DNA of 64,000 nt from Adiantum capillus-veneris (lineage: Eukaryota > Streptophyta > Polypodiopsida > Polypodiales > Pteridaceae). Positions 46,012 through 58,103 of the stretch are shown in pieces. The stretch is from NCBI GenBank assembly GCA_014529385.2, contig CM043944.1:176815740-176879739 (forward strand). The letters run 5' to 3'. The notes beneath the pieces are model-generated. The model had not been told where the DNA came from. It did no database searches and saw only the letters and a list, made by a program, of their open reading frames with translations. A program made the translations under genes and the position numbers. The stretch's first letter is position 1. Every line of letters starts with the position of its first letter.

Positions 46012-46914
46012 TTAGTTTTCAATGTGAAGGGTTGAAATCATTTGTATGGGAATTATGTCATAGTCATCCTCATTGCAAAATTGAGTAGGCATAGACATAT
46101 TTACACATACATCCATTGTCGTCAAAATTTGAGTCCACTCAAATGGCTCAAACAAATACTCTGAAAAGGGTTCAGGTACATAGGCTGCGTCTCTGCAATC
46201 CCTTTCTAAGATACATTCTTCTCTTTTTAAGCTCCTATATTTTGAGGCTCTGCACATGCAAATAGGTGTGTCTTTGTTCAACCAAGATGGAAGCTTAGTT
46301 TCAGGCGAAGAGACTGAATTGAATTCTTGTATGGGCATTTTCATGACACCTCTATAAGTGTGATCTTTTAGATTAACCCTTGTTATTGATCCCACTTGCT
46401 TCAAGTACAAGTAATTGTTTCCCCAATCTTGGATGAGTTGTACTTGTCGCATGAAAGGTCTTCCCAATATGATTTTGTAATTGAGTTTCTTTCTACTGCC
46501 TTCGTGACTATGGCTATGCCTGTCCCTATCCAGTATTTTCATGGTTTCTATGTCATTATATCTCAATGGAAGGGCTATGTTTCCTTCTTCCCCTTCGTAG
46601 TATTTTTCACCTTTGTTCATTGGAACATATCGAATCTCTTTGTTAACCTATTCCTGTTTCAATTTTCGCAAATTCCTTGCGATTAACCATGTTATGCCCA
46701 CCTTCTCTAGAGTTTTCTGTAGATCATTCCATAAATATGGTCTGATTTTCAACAGTTCTCCTAAAGTAAGAGTGCATTGGATGGGTGTAGACATGATTGA
46801 ATGGATTTTGTCTACTTCTAGGGTCTGTTCTGCTCTTTTTACCTGAGTGGTTTTACACACTATGGATTCATCTTCGTTATCTCCCAAGTAAGAGGGTAGT
46901 GTTTTCATAGTCAA
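46012..46914 (-). pseudogene. C2 canonical protease region
   Basis: IMSTPIQCTLTLGELLKIRP precedes GEKYYEGEEGNIALPLRYND, IETMKILDRDRHSHSHEGSR and YKIILGRPFMRQVQLIQDWG. The retropepsin C-terminal half (ILGRPF ... QDWG) is clear, but where fragment D has ILDSGAGVSIATR this copy has ILDRDRHSHSHEG, so the active-site Ser-Gly-Ala is lost. It lies in the normal gypsy place, upstream of RT. Confidence 0.75.
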
Positions 46915-47076
46915 TGGTTTAGAAATTCCTAACGCTTCAGATCAGCAATCCCCATACATGGATTGTACATCCATGTCCATATTAGGAGTTAGATTGTCTA
47001 ACCAGACTTCCTCTATAGAAGCTGACTTCAAAGTTAGTCTCCCATCATTAATCTCTTTAAAATTTTGTCATAAGTG

Positions 47077-47992
47077 TCATGGCCAGTCTTCTTCTACGAA
47101 TAGAATTCCATCTAAGGCATCTTCATTGTCCGGCACTATAAGTTCTGGCTCTTTTGTTTCAAGGTGGGGTTCTACCACCACTTTGGATTTTTCTTTATTG
47201 GTTCCTACCACAAGATCCTCAGGGTTTGCCATACTCATGAGCTTGGGTTTCTTGCTATACAATATAGCATGAAGTTCTTTGTTTAGCAGTCCCTCTAGAA
47301 ACAATGATACTAGTCTTTCTTTTGCAGGTATCTCTAGCTATGGGCATCTTGCAATGCATTGCTTCATTCGAGTTGCACAATCCCTAAGAGACTCACCTTG
47401 TTTCTGTTTGAAGCTATAGATTTGATCTACCGTATTATGTTTGATCCCCGTTTTGGAACAAGCAACTACAAATCCTTGAGCTAATGTATTTAAGTCCATG
47501 ATTGACCTTGGTGGAATGTTTTGGAACCATGTCAATGCTTTTCCTTCTAATGTCATTCCAAACCCCTCAAATTGAGTATGGAAATCAAATATGCATTCTG
47601 CTCTTAGCACTTGCTTAAAGCTTGCTAAGTGGTCTTATGGATCCCCAGATCCACTGTATTTTTTTACCCATTTTTGAAAATCAGCTGTTTTGACACGTCT
47701 ATTTGGTTCAACTCCCGGTCTCCTAGAAGTTGGTCTTGTTCTGAGTCCTTCAAACCAGTCTGTTGGAAATAGTGACTCACGTAGCCCTGGACTGGCTTTA
47801 GTGTCACCCGATTTTGTTCATGATGAGGTGGTTTTTGGTTTTCTAACATTACTCTCAAAAGATCTCTCACGGAGTTTATCTCTTGGAATAGTTTCAGGTC
47901 CTTGGCCCAATATCCAATTCCTTATGGAGTACCCTTGGTACTTGGTTTATTCCACCTCCTCAGGAGTCATCATAATAAAGTTATTGTTATAA
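47077..47992 (-). pseudogene. C2 gag
   Basis: FDFHTQFEGFGMTLEGKALT, WFQNIPPRSIMDLNTLAQGF and YSFKQKQGESLRDCATRMKQ form the Retrotrans_gag-type capsid domain. A downstream frame (MFLEGLLNKELHAILYSKKP, 47,304) continues it. No zinc knuckle seen. Frameshifted. Confidence 0.8.
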
Positions 47993-49060
47993 CAATCCCT
48001 AAACAAGTAGGTTGGTAGATCTATTGAACCCTTATCTTTGATTTTGAAGATATAAACGATCTTCATGTGCATTAGCTGATTTGGCATAACAAGTCCAAAG
48101 AAGATCTTTGACATTTCTATCCTCCCAACAATAGACTCCGATCTAGAGATTATCCATACTAAGCCGTTTCAAAGGCTTCAAATCAACTTGATCGTATCCC
48201 CCAAATTCTAAAGTTGGTGGTCCTTCTTTTGCTGCCATATTTGGAACTATGGTATTTACTTCTAGCCCCCATTTGTCTATCACGTCAAGGTTTTCAGCTT
48301 GTAAATACTAAGTTTCGTTTCTATCCATGTACATTTTTCCTTGTTTGTTTACTTTGACTTCCTCTTCAAACTCTATGCCATGGTATCAATGCAAATAGCA
48401 CACTCTTCATTAGGATCCAGGTAAACTTGAGCTTCATGGCGATTAGTCTATTAAAAAGAGAGTATGTGCTTACAGCGCACTTTCGTTCTGATTTCTGAAT
48501 GAGTCGAATAGGAAGACATTTCAAATGTTGATTCTGAGAAGGTATCTGAGACTTCTTTAAAGATAGTGTTCAAGTGATCTCATTCGTTTACACTCTCTTC
48601 GGTGGATACTCTACTAGCGGTCTCTCCAAACATGCCTTGATTTTCTAGTATGTGACCAGATCTAAGGTTCATATAGACTCGTGAAGCCTTGGATAGAGTA
48701 CTTACCATTGAATTGACTTGTTGTCAATTTCTTCCACTTGACTTGATTGCAACTTCTGTCAAGCTTTCAATTCCTTATTTGCAACCTGATTCCTGTATCG
48801 GTTTTAATCAATTTGGCTATTCTTTCACAACGATGTACAATTCTTGCTAACTATTGTGATTGGTTTATGTGTATCACTTCAAATTGAGCTAAGTGAGTCA
48901 ACAATTGTGACTTTCGGATTCCCCTTTTGCGTAAGGTCAAAGGACTAATCTGCAACGTGAAAACTAAGTGAACATGTACCAAGGATCCGATTGAACACAA
49001 AATTACCCGGTGGCCTTGTATTATGTTGGTCTAACACTGTACAAGTTCAAAAGTAAAAAA
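47993..49060 (-). other. C2 leader, gag-proximal part
   Basis: No coding motif. Long untranslated leaders are usual for large plant gypsy elements. Confidence 0.5.
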
Positions 49061-50080
49061 TGGTGTCTCTGTGTAGCACTAGTAAATTATCACGATTATT
49101 TACTTTTCTCAAATCTTTTTACTTTTTGGCTTAATTTGCCAAATATACAACTTGTTAAGGTCCCTGGACAAGTTTCACTAAGTTCAAGTTATCAACTGTT
49201 TCGTGTCTGCAGACTCAGTTTTCAAGAATCTGGCTTAAGTCCGACTTTTGTGATCCAAATTTTACCAAAATTGATTTGTGTGGTCTACTTGATATGCTTG
49301 ACCTTGTGGTGTACTCAAATGTGCAAAAATATCCAATTTTGTAGTAGATGTAAATAATCATGATTATTTACTCCTACTAGCTTTTTGCAATTTTTGGACA
49401 CAATCTTGACAGAGATCTGTTAAGTAGCTTAACTTAAGGTCCCTAGCCAAGTTTCATCATGTTTGGATAATTTTTGTTCAAATGGTCAATAGTTTTGTGT
49501 CCGCAAACTAACTTTGCAAATTTGGCCACAATTTCTAATCCAATGATCCAAATCTTACCAGATTTGGTTTGTGGACTCAATACAACATGCGGAAACTAGT
49601 GGTATGTTGACTTGGTCAAAAAAGTTGAAAAATGGGACAGATGTAAATAATCACGATTATTTACTTATGGCAAACTTTTGCATCTTTTTGGTCAACTGAG
49701 TATGTACACTTGTTTATCACATCATTATAAGCCTATGAATCAAGTTTCATTGAGTTTGAACAAAAAAATTTCAATTTACAATCAAGTTCTCGAAAGTCAG
49801 TACATAATTCAGGTTTTACCCAGTTTTTGGTCAATTTGGTGATCCAAATTCTTTGGGCCTTACAAAAGTTTTTTGTAGACATCCATAGAGTCTCTGGTAC
49901 TAACGTTGGTCACTTTTGAGCTGAAAGTAAATAATCGTGATTATTTACTTTAAGCCTAGAATAAACACTTTTTTGAACCTTTTTTGCTGGAGAGTCTTTT
50001 CATGAGCTATTTTAAGCCTCTGAGTCAAGTCAAAACTTAATTTGCCCTAAAATGTCAAGAAAAAGTAAATAATTTGAGTT
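49061..50080 (-). repeat. C2 leader tandem repeats with 22-bp palindrome
   Basis: Four diverged tandem units of about 268-293 bp. Each carries a 22-bp near-perfect palindrome: GTAAATAATC, two variable middle bases, then GATTATTTAC shortened by overlap. Copies: 49,082-49,103, 49,350-49,371, 49,643-49,664 and 49,927-49,948; a half copy GTAAATAAT lies at 50,065. Between them shared words recur (CAAGTTTCA-T-A-GTTTG, GTGATCCAAAT). The palindrome is far better kept than the rest of the unit. Confidence 0.9.
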
Positions 50081-50630
50081 CTTGCAAACTCTTGAAATTT
50101 ATACCTTAATGTGTCCTTGAGCTTACCCATTGGTTCATACAACTTTTAAAGCATACTCTCTAGTCGGATTGAGTGGTTGACAGTCTTTTGGTGCTATTTC
50201 CATCCGTAGACCTGAAATTCTGCAACTTCACATAACAACTCACAATTGATTCTTTTGGAGTGAGCAATGTTTTGAAATCCACCTCGGATTCTACTTACCC
50301 TACTCCTAGATTCTACTGCAATGGGGTTGTGGAAAGTGTCCACAAACAATCATTTTCTTGTTTTTTATGGTTTTTTGAGCTTTGATCTTAAGACTTGTCT
50401 TGTCCATCAATCATTCTCAAAACCCTCTAATTCTATAGTCCTAAAGTCCTAAAGTCCTAAAGGCACAAGTTAGAAATTACGACTTAACTTCCAAGCTATC
50501 TCTACACAGCAAAAGATGACAATCTTAAGCTATACGGTTTTTAAAATAAATTTTTTATTCTAGGTGAACCTAGAGGAAGTTAAAGGATAACTTCACAACA
50601 TGCTCATGTTTTTCACTAGTTTAGGTCTCT
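50081..50630 (-). other. C2 leader, PBS-proximal part
   Basis: No gene. CCTAAAGT is repeated three times near 50,440-50,462. Confidence 0.5.
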
Positions 50631-50652
50631 TCGATCCCTGGCAGCGGTGCCA
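50631..50652 (-). promoter_or_regulatory. C2 primer binding site
   Basis: On the minus strand TGGCACCGCTGCCAGGG and five further bases, two bases after the LTR end. It differs by few bases from the TGGCGCCGTTGCCGGGG site common in plant Tat/Athila elements (usually attributed to tRNA-Asp). Confidence 0.8.
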
Positions 50653-50654
50653 AA

Positions 50655-52034
50655 TGTGGGACGGGTGTCTAACCTCACTCCTATCTTATTGCAGACGTAG
50701 CGAGAATCACGAATAAATTGTCAATCCATGGGAGGAAGCTGACTCGACTAGTGCATAGAGGCTACAAGAGGTTTTCAATCTCTTGGAAAACAACAAACAA
50801 CTTGCATCTAACTCAGGCTACACTCAAATGACTGAAATCACCAAAAGCCAATTGCTTATCGGCAAACAAATCACATCCGTTACAACATCCAAATGTTATG
50901 AAACTTCTAGGACATGTTTATAAGACCTAAGCACACATGCTTATGGTCTCAAATCTCACTTTAGGTCAAGTACAAAAATTGCTATTATTAACAGTAGCGA
51001 GTTTTTTACCTAGTTGTTTTTGACCCAGAATGCATCTAAATGCTTAGCAATGGTGCCCCAACACCCCACCTATACTTGGTTTTTGATTTTGAAGTGTAAA
51101 TTCCTAGTTAAGATGAGATTAGGCCTTGAGTCGGTGATGCCAAAAGCTACAAAATACCGTTAAATGCTTATGTCAACGTGTAGAGCTCTTATCTACGGTT
51201 GCAACGCAATAGACGCAACTGCAATGTGACAACCGGGGAGAGAGTAGGAAGTGCAAGAAGGAGATAAATGAGCACCGTTAGCTCACACTGTGTTTCTATT
51301 ATCCAAAACTTACAGAAATTGGCTTTTATACCTTAGCCAAGGTTTTTGGTGGTCTAAAATAATAATCTGGGAGCTCTAGCTAAAGACAGGTTGATACAAT
51401 CTAGAAGTTTGTAGCCCCGGCTCATCAATTACAAAGTTTACCCGGAAAGTAGGAGTTACAATATTCCCAATTCATCAAAATAATAAATGTTTTTACAATG
51501 AAAGCTCCAAAAAATGTGATCCGAGTTAGCTTGCTGCTAACGTGGACCACCTCGGAGTTTGATGACCATTCTCAGTCATTTTTGGCCTCATATTGTTGTG
51601 GAAGGCCGATCATCATTCATTTCTTCCCTTTGACAGTATAGCCTTGTGCATATGGCTTGTGAGACATTCCTTGTAAAGTTTCATCATTTTTATGTACCTG
51701 CCTTTCTTTGTACTGCTCATGCATCTCTTCAGTCTTTTCTTCATCTGGAGTATGTATTTTTCTCCTTTTTTTCCAAAAAGAAGATCTCAAAAATAACAAA
51801 ATAAAACCAAAATTCAACTCAACAAAAAGCAAAATTATTCGAGTAGAATTCTAAATGCTATGTACATTGTACACATGTCCCTAGGGTCTCATATATGGAT
51901 TTTGTCCCTGTACTCCTCTTCTAATGCTATTATGATGGCATATACTTTGAATTTTGTCAAAAAAATCATCACAATCAAAACGCAATACAACTCACAAAAA
52001 ATTTCCCTCTAATATTCATACTATTAGGTCCACA
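50655..52034 (-). repeat. Family C LTR shared by C2 and C3
   Basis: Left end TGTGGGACGG, right end GGTCCACA, giving near-perfect inverted termini (TGTGGGAC/GTCCACA). On its left is the C2 PBS; on its right, nine bases away, is the C3 polypurine tract. A TATA box on the minus strand (GGTATAAAAGCC, 51,321-51,332) fits a U3/R border. The length would be 1380 bp. It thus works as 5' LTR of C2 and 3' LTR of C3. Confidence 0.7.
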
Positions 52035-52043
52035 TTTAGAATG

Positions 52044-52700
52044 CCTCCCCCCTCCTATTTGGAGTCCTCCTTGACAACAGGGTATCACCAAGGGTATGTG
52101 TTGTGCTTGGGAAAATAAACGTTGTGTCTATGCAGGCCTTGTAATGTAGCCCTATTATGCATACATAATCAATGCATGGAAAAGATTTATGATGTGCAAG
52201 ATGTGGGTATAAGAAATTTGCTTATTGGTATTTGCTGGCGAGGCTTCCTATTCTAAGCAAGGTGATGATCTTTGAAGCTCCTTTGTTGTTTGCTTGATTG
52301 AAGGTTGTAGATGTAAGCCTTGCATGTGCAGCATGCAGTGGTGAAGTGAGCTACTTTCTTTCTTCTAATTGTACTATAACCATAGGAGGAATTGAAATAA
52401 TTCAAGCGGTGATGAGTTGACAGTGGTTTCCTTTGGAATCCACTTCTTCGTGATTACTGGTTGTTTCTTTCATGAGGCTTGTTTTGGAACCCATACTTGT
52501 CCCTGCTTTGTTTGTGTTTGAAGAGACTTCTTTGGGATCCACCTTGTCTTTGTGTGAGTCAGCAATGGTCTTTGTTTTGACCCTTGTACGCTTGGTTGGG
52601 AACGGGATTTAGAATTTGGGAGTTGATACTCTAGTTGTTTTGGAATCCAAATAAATTCCTGACCTCTTTGTGCTTGAAAGTTCAGGTGGATCAGTCTTAG
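52044..52700 (-). pseudogene. C3: 3' tail of a second family C copy (WVPK repeats + PPT)
   Basis: The polypurine tract AGGAGGGGGGAGG (complement of 52,044-52,056) is preceded on the minus strand by a basic tail with RWIPKK, VWVPKQ and KWIPKE at about 15-22 residue spacing. The C1 tail is the matching sequence. Everything upstream (protease, pol) is missing: at about 52.7 kb the sequence changes to the plus-strand fragment D. Confidence 0.6.
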
Positions 52701-52807
52701 TAGAAAAAGTTAAAAGCCTATGAAGTGCGGATTAAAAACAACCAAACCCAAGAACGAAGGTGGATGACATATCCATATGTGGAACTAGAAAAGCAAAGGA
52801 TTGAAAT

Positions 52808-54393
52808 GTGCCAGAAAACAATGATTCAACAACCCAAGCTTTACTAGAACCACCAGTTGGAAAATCTGAGGGTGTGATCCTTGTCCCACCTATACGAGTA
52901 ATCCCACCAAACCAAGAAGGAAAAGAGCTAGATTCCAGTCACGAGCATGGACCAAATCTCAAGGACCCCACATCAGAACCAAGGATAGTGTTGAATACCA
53001 TGGATAAATATTCCAAGGGATTTAACATAGCTATACCTAAGAGTTGTAAAGAAATAGATGGTCTTAACAAATAATGGAAACAAGTCAGAAAGGCCAATGA
53101 AGCCAGTGATCTAAGCAAAAGATTAAACTAGACGGGTGATGGAAGAGGAGTGTCTCTTCCACCAATAGAGGATTTTGAGGTTGGATCTTAAATGAATCTA
53201 GATGGGGAATTGTATTGGGGAGACAAAGGATCTATATAGTCTATGGACAGTCAACCCCATTTGCTAAGAACACTACTGTCCTTTAGGAGAGAGCACGAGG
53301 AAAAGTCAGATGTTGTTGCAGTCCCATCACAGAGACTGTCTTCCAACAAGGTCATTGATTCAAAAGGGGTAATAGATATTCTATCAACTCCAGTCACTTG
53401 TATGATAACATTAGCCGAGTTGCTCAGAATAAGACCAAACATGTGGATTACTGTAGGAAAATTCCTAGAGAAATTTGGTTGTGAAAGACCCAACAACTCA
53501 GATATAAAAAGGGACCAAAGAGCTAGAAATGCCTCAGCTAAACACTAGGCCAGTGCCATTAAACAAGGTCGGAGAGTATTATGAGGGAGAAGATGGAAAC
53601 ACCACTTTTCCTCTGGAATTCCAAGGTGTAAAAACCATGGCAATTGTTTCTTCCTGTGGAATTCCAAGGTGTAAAAACCATGGCAATCCTTGACAGTGGA
53701 GCCGGTGTTTCCATCGCAACAAGGAGATCTGGAAAAAATGGGAAAAACCAGTAGTGAGGGCTACTAGGATGAAACTGCAGCTTGCAGACGAACACACAAA
53801 AAGGCCCATAAGAATGCTTCAAGAAGATGTCGAAAATAAAAATCCAGACAACCTAGCAGGTGAGACGAATGACACTTTAACTAATGCACGTTTTTATGAT
53901 TGTCCAGATCAAAGACCCAAGAACGAATGCCAACAAGAATAAAGTGCATTAGAAGTGGATTCCAAAATCTTTGTGGTAAAAACACAACCACAACAAGCAT
54001 CCTCATATGTGGCTCCCATACAGGAAGAAAAGACCAAACCAAGAAGAACACCACCATGTCAACGGGCTAACAACGCTCTAATCAGCTGGATAGAAAATTC
54101 ATACCAGAAACAAGAAATACAAGAGCTAACAAATAGTAACTTTCCATAACCAGTCAAAACACCAAGGGAAAGTGCCAGATATCAACCTTGTTAAGGATAA
54201 TAGCGACAGTGATGATTATTATGACATCCCCTATGAGAAACTTAGGTCATTACGATCACCAGCAGCTTTTGTAACAATCAACAAAGGCGAAAAGCAACGA
54301 CAACAAGTCAAAACCAAAAAGTTTGACAAATTGAATACCGAAGAGCCATCTCGACCAAAAACAGGTATGGATCAAGAAGATGAAGATATTTGA
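52808..54393 (+). pseudogene. Fragment D: gypsy gag-protease region, plus strand
   Basis: The frame 53,243-53,548 (IDILSTPVTCMITLAELLRI, RPNMWITVGKFLEKFG) matches the C2 region at 46,648-46,914. Then GEYYEGEDGNTTFPLEFQGV and, after a 43-bp tandem duplication (units from 53,614 and 53,657), MAILDSGAGVSIATRR, an intact retropepsin active site. MKLQLADEHTKRPIRMLQED follows, as in gypsy protease. Upstream and downstream frames (52,808-53,074; 53,955-54,393) are charged linkers. It is a related lineage in the opposite orientation to C2. No LTR is recognised. Confidence 0.7.
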
Positions 54394-55117
54394 TGAAAAA
54401 CCACGATCCAACACCAAAAGGAAACCAGCTAAATGTTGTCTTATCTTTTCTTTCGCTTGGGTGAGCTCCTCAGCTAGAGATTTCTTCTCTCATTCCCTAC
54501 GTGCTTTCATCCTAGCCTGTCTAGATTTTGAGCTATTTTGTTTGCTCTTGGGTTTTAGACTAGGTGCACTGATCTTTGGTCAACCATCTCTAGACTCGCA
54601 TCAATTTTTGTTTTCTCTATATCTAGGTTGCACTCACGTAACTACTTGAATTGGTACGACTTTTTTGTTTTTTGAGCTACTGGGTAGCTGAATGATTCCT
54701 GAGACATTTGTTGTGATCTTTCTGATTTGGTTTGGGTTTTTTGGACATTTGAGGATCAAGTGAATGACACCATAGTCAAGACAATAGGCATTTACTTGAG
54801 TGATCTCCGTCTGAGGACATTGTTTGACAAGTTTTGTGACACTTTGGTTGAGGAGCTTCTTCTTGTATTTCCTCTTGGCTGTAAACAGGCTTTGACCTAG
54901 ATAATCCTCTATTCACAATGAACCACAATGTCCTTTCTTCCATCTCATACCTTCTTTCTGCAGGTCACACAGTATGGGGCACCACTCGGCTTACACAACC
55001 TACCTGGCCAAGACACAGGGGACACATCGATGGAGTGAGACTATCCATTTGCCCACTCAAAACACACACACACACACACACACCCAAAAACTTAGCTCAA
55101 AAGAGGAATATTTCTGA
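54394..55117. other. No gene seen; (CA)n at 55,061-55,083
   Basis: Mixed sequence between fragment D and the E LTR. A CA microsatellite of 11 units lies 35 bp before the presumed LTR start. Confidence 0.5.
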
Positions 55118-56010
55118 TGTTTAGATACAATTGAACTTGGGCCAACACCAATGGGGAAAATAGCTCACACAATATGGATGAAATATGCCAGATACAATTA
55201 CAAATTGGAGCAGAGGCTTCGCTCACAGAGGAGAAACTTACACAGCCAAAATAGCAAGAAAATAGTGAGAAATTTGGCAAAATGTATAGCACCATTGCAT
55301 CCTGAACTTCCCAAAAGCCCCAGTTTACAATGTCAAAGTGCTCAAATCCGACCTCGAATGAGCAGTTTATGGCCAAAATAGGCTCCAAAACCAGCAAAAA
55401 CTCAGTTGCGGATGTTCCTCCTCTTCTCTCCACACTTTGTTGGTTTTTCCCTCAGGTTGTGTAGTGTCCACACTTCACTTTATCCCTTGGGCACCTTTGG
55501 CGTTTTGATTGACCTCAAACGGACCACGAACAAGCCAAAAAATGGCCACGTAGTGCATTTTTGTCACCCTTCTACATCCATCCATACACCTGGCACTCGA
55601 CTTCTTCCAATAATGCATCCCGCAATCATGTGAAGTGGCCCCCAAATATAGTTCTCATGATAAACTTTTTGCATAATTCATCACAAGAAAACACCCACGT
55701 TGTGTCTGTACTTATCCACATGCAAGTCTTGATCCCATTCGTTCTCCTGACACCAACACACCTACTTACCTCATGGCGTCGGCCCGCTGATAGCTTCCTC
55801 AAGAAGTTTTTTGCTCCACCAACTCCTCATTATTATAGAAAAAACACACTGGTTTTGGTGATAATGAAAATTGACTATGTACACGCTGTCCTACCTGTAC
55901 ACATGTGGGTCCCACGTAACCACCTGGCTCTAGAAAATGGGCAATCCTTTATTTAATGCACCATGCATGTGTATGTATGTGCAATCACTTCTTCCAAAAA
56001 ACTCCTAACA
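55118..56010 (-). repeat. Probable 3' LTR of element E
   Basis: Start TGTTTAGATAC, end CTCCTAACA (partly matching inverted termini). It is followed by TAATTTGCCCATCCCCTAGCC, the counterpart of the element A post-LTR block. The interior shares the phrase CCTTGGGCACCTTT with the A LTR at about the same distance. No second copy was found on the right. The right border is firmer than the left. Confidence 0.55.
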
Positions 56011-56489
56011 TAATTTGCCCATCCCCTAGCCTGCTAGATCATTCATGATCAGCAATAGCAAAAACAGATATGAGACTCACTGCATCACAGATCTCCTCAT
56101 CCCTCACATACATTACTTGTTCTACTGACAACTCATCTTGCTCCACCATCATTAATATATAATGATATCATTTACCACGCAATCCATTTACCCTTGACTT
56201 ATATAGAATCCCATCCAGGTTAGCCAGCTGATATGTACCATTCGAAAAACACTCAACTACCTTGAAAGGGCCTTCCCACTTGATTTGAAACTTCTTTTGA
56301 AATTTCTTGTCCAACTTACTATTGTAGTGCAAAGTCAAATCATGTTTCTTGATACCCTTATTTTTTTACCTTTTCATTTATCTTTTTTAAAGCCTTATCT
56401 TGCATCTGCCCATAATGTTCCAATGTGCTCATCCTATCTAGCTGAACCTCTTGTAATCGTAAGAGCCTCTCTTTGAATGCATCACTGGG

Positions 56490-57210
56490 CTACCAAAGAA
56501 ACTTTTCTAACATCTTGATTTCCGACAATTCTACTTCCACATGCAATACTGCTTCCTTTCCATATACCAAATGAAATGGAGTAAACCCTGTACCCGTCTT
56601 TACCGAAGTACAGTAAGCCCATAATGCACTAGGAAATTCTAAATCCCAATTCTCTCCTTGGCGCTCTATCACTTTTGAAATAATTTGTACCAACTCACCA
56701 TTGAATCTTTCATTTAAACCATTACATTATGGATAGTAAGGAGTGGTATGCTGGTGCCTAATCTTCATCTTCGCGCATAAAAAGTCTAATAGTTTAGCTC
56801 TAAATCTTGGCCCTTTTCCGAAAGTAGCTCTAGTGGCACCCCAAACTTGCAACATATTTCATCGTACACAAATTTCACAACATCCTTTGCAATGATTTTT
56901 TTTACTGCTATAGCCTCTGCCCATCTAGAGAAATAGTCCACTACAATCAAAATATAGCTTTTGCCCCTTCTTGTGATAGGTAACAAGCCTATTGAATCAA
57001 TCCCTCACTTTTCAAACACATCAAACGTCATAATGGTTTTTTGTAGCTCTGGCTTCAACACTCTCTTCCCAAATGCTTGACACCTATTGCAAGACCTACA
57101 CCAATGGTGAACATCCTTGTGCAAACTAGGCCATGCATACCCCTCTTGCAAGATCTTATGCAAGGTGATCTTTAGAGCAAAATGTCTGCCACACACACAC
57201 ATGCACCTTC
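56490..57210 (-). pseudogene. Element E integrase
   Basis: CGRHFALKITLHKILQEGYA and CRSCNRCQAFGKRVLKPELQ (HHCC), then ILIVVDYFSRWAEAIAVKKI with the first Asp intact; the second-Asp block reads LELLSEKGQ instead of LLSDRGPGF. The later block (WDLEFPSALWAYCTSVKTGT, LVYGKEAVLHVEVELSE) is in another frame. The 56,694-56,785 stretch holds the damaged Glu region. Same lineage as element A, differently mutated. Confidence 0.85.
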
Positions 57211-58091
57211 ATGATTCTCTTCAAACACTCTATAAAGCTCCTCCAGCCAAGGTACACGTCTCAACACAAGATCAGCCCCGTTCATGTATAAGACATCACC
57301 AATTAATTTATACTTGGATGTTCTACGCACAAAACCATATTTCTTAGACTTGTTAATGTCCTTCGGAATGATTCTTGTTAGCAAAAACTCCTCTTCTTGA
57401 GCCAAAATTTCCCAACCATGATAAAGAGGTAAATTGGTCCTCAGCACAAATAGCTCCCCAATCATGCTTTGAGCTACTTCATGTGCCTCTCCATTTAGAG
57501 TATGTTCAATGTGTCTGATGCTCCATGCTTCAAACTCTTTTAATAGGCCTTTAATTCTGAAACACATTTCCTTCAATGAGGTGTTCTTGCTCTTCCACAC
57601 ACCTAACACTTGCTTCACAACTAGCAAAGCATCACCTTTTATGCTCAAACTTCTAATCCCATGCTTCAAAAAAAATGTGTAATTTGGCTTCCAAAAGTAG
57701 CATATTCAGACTCATTGTTAATATGAGCATCCAATTTGAACCCTCTCTTGCATACTAGCTTCCCCTCTGGATCATAAAGTGCTATATCCCCTAAAGCTGC
57801 ATCATGGCTCTTTTTGTATGAGCCATCAAAGAGCAACACATGTGCATTGCTGATCTTTGGCACTTCTTCGACTACCCTTCTCACCACCCCTTCCTTAACA
57901 AGAATGGGATTCTCCTTGTAAGTCAACAAATCAGTTGGGGTAGCTCTTGTACTGTCTTCCACTAAAAAAGAGAACTCAAACTCTTGCAATTCAATTACCC
58001 ATTTCTTGACCACATTTGACATGTTAGTGTCATTAATTAACTGTGGAAAAAATAAATTACTTGTTAAGAAAACAAAAGGTCGTGGTAGCAA
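57172..58091 (-). pseudogene. Element E archaeal-type RNase H and tether
   Basis: LLFDGSYKKSHDAALGDIAL, INNESEYATFG, then in a shifted frame SIKGDALLVVKQVLGVWKSK and AWSIRHIEHTLNGEAHEVAQ. D, E and D positions are visible. One frameshift lies near 57,667. Matches element A. Confidence 0.87.
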
Positions 58092-58103
58092 GTAATGACA
58101 AAA

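Larger units (their letters stand above)
41506..50655 (-). mobile_element. Element C2: Ty3/gypsy with extra post-integrase protease
   Basis: Minus-strand order from the PBS (50,652): leader with tandem repeats, gag, protease region, Lys/Glu-rich spacer, RT, RNase H, integrase with HHCC and DDE intact, GPY/F module, linker, and a second retropepsin-like domain. RT has YMDD and the integrase keeps its acids, but frameshifts and stops occur throughout. The far 3' end (WVPK tail, polypurine tract, 3' LTR) is missing at 41.5 kb, where sequence flanking element G begins. Confidence 0.88.
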
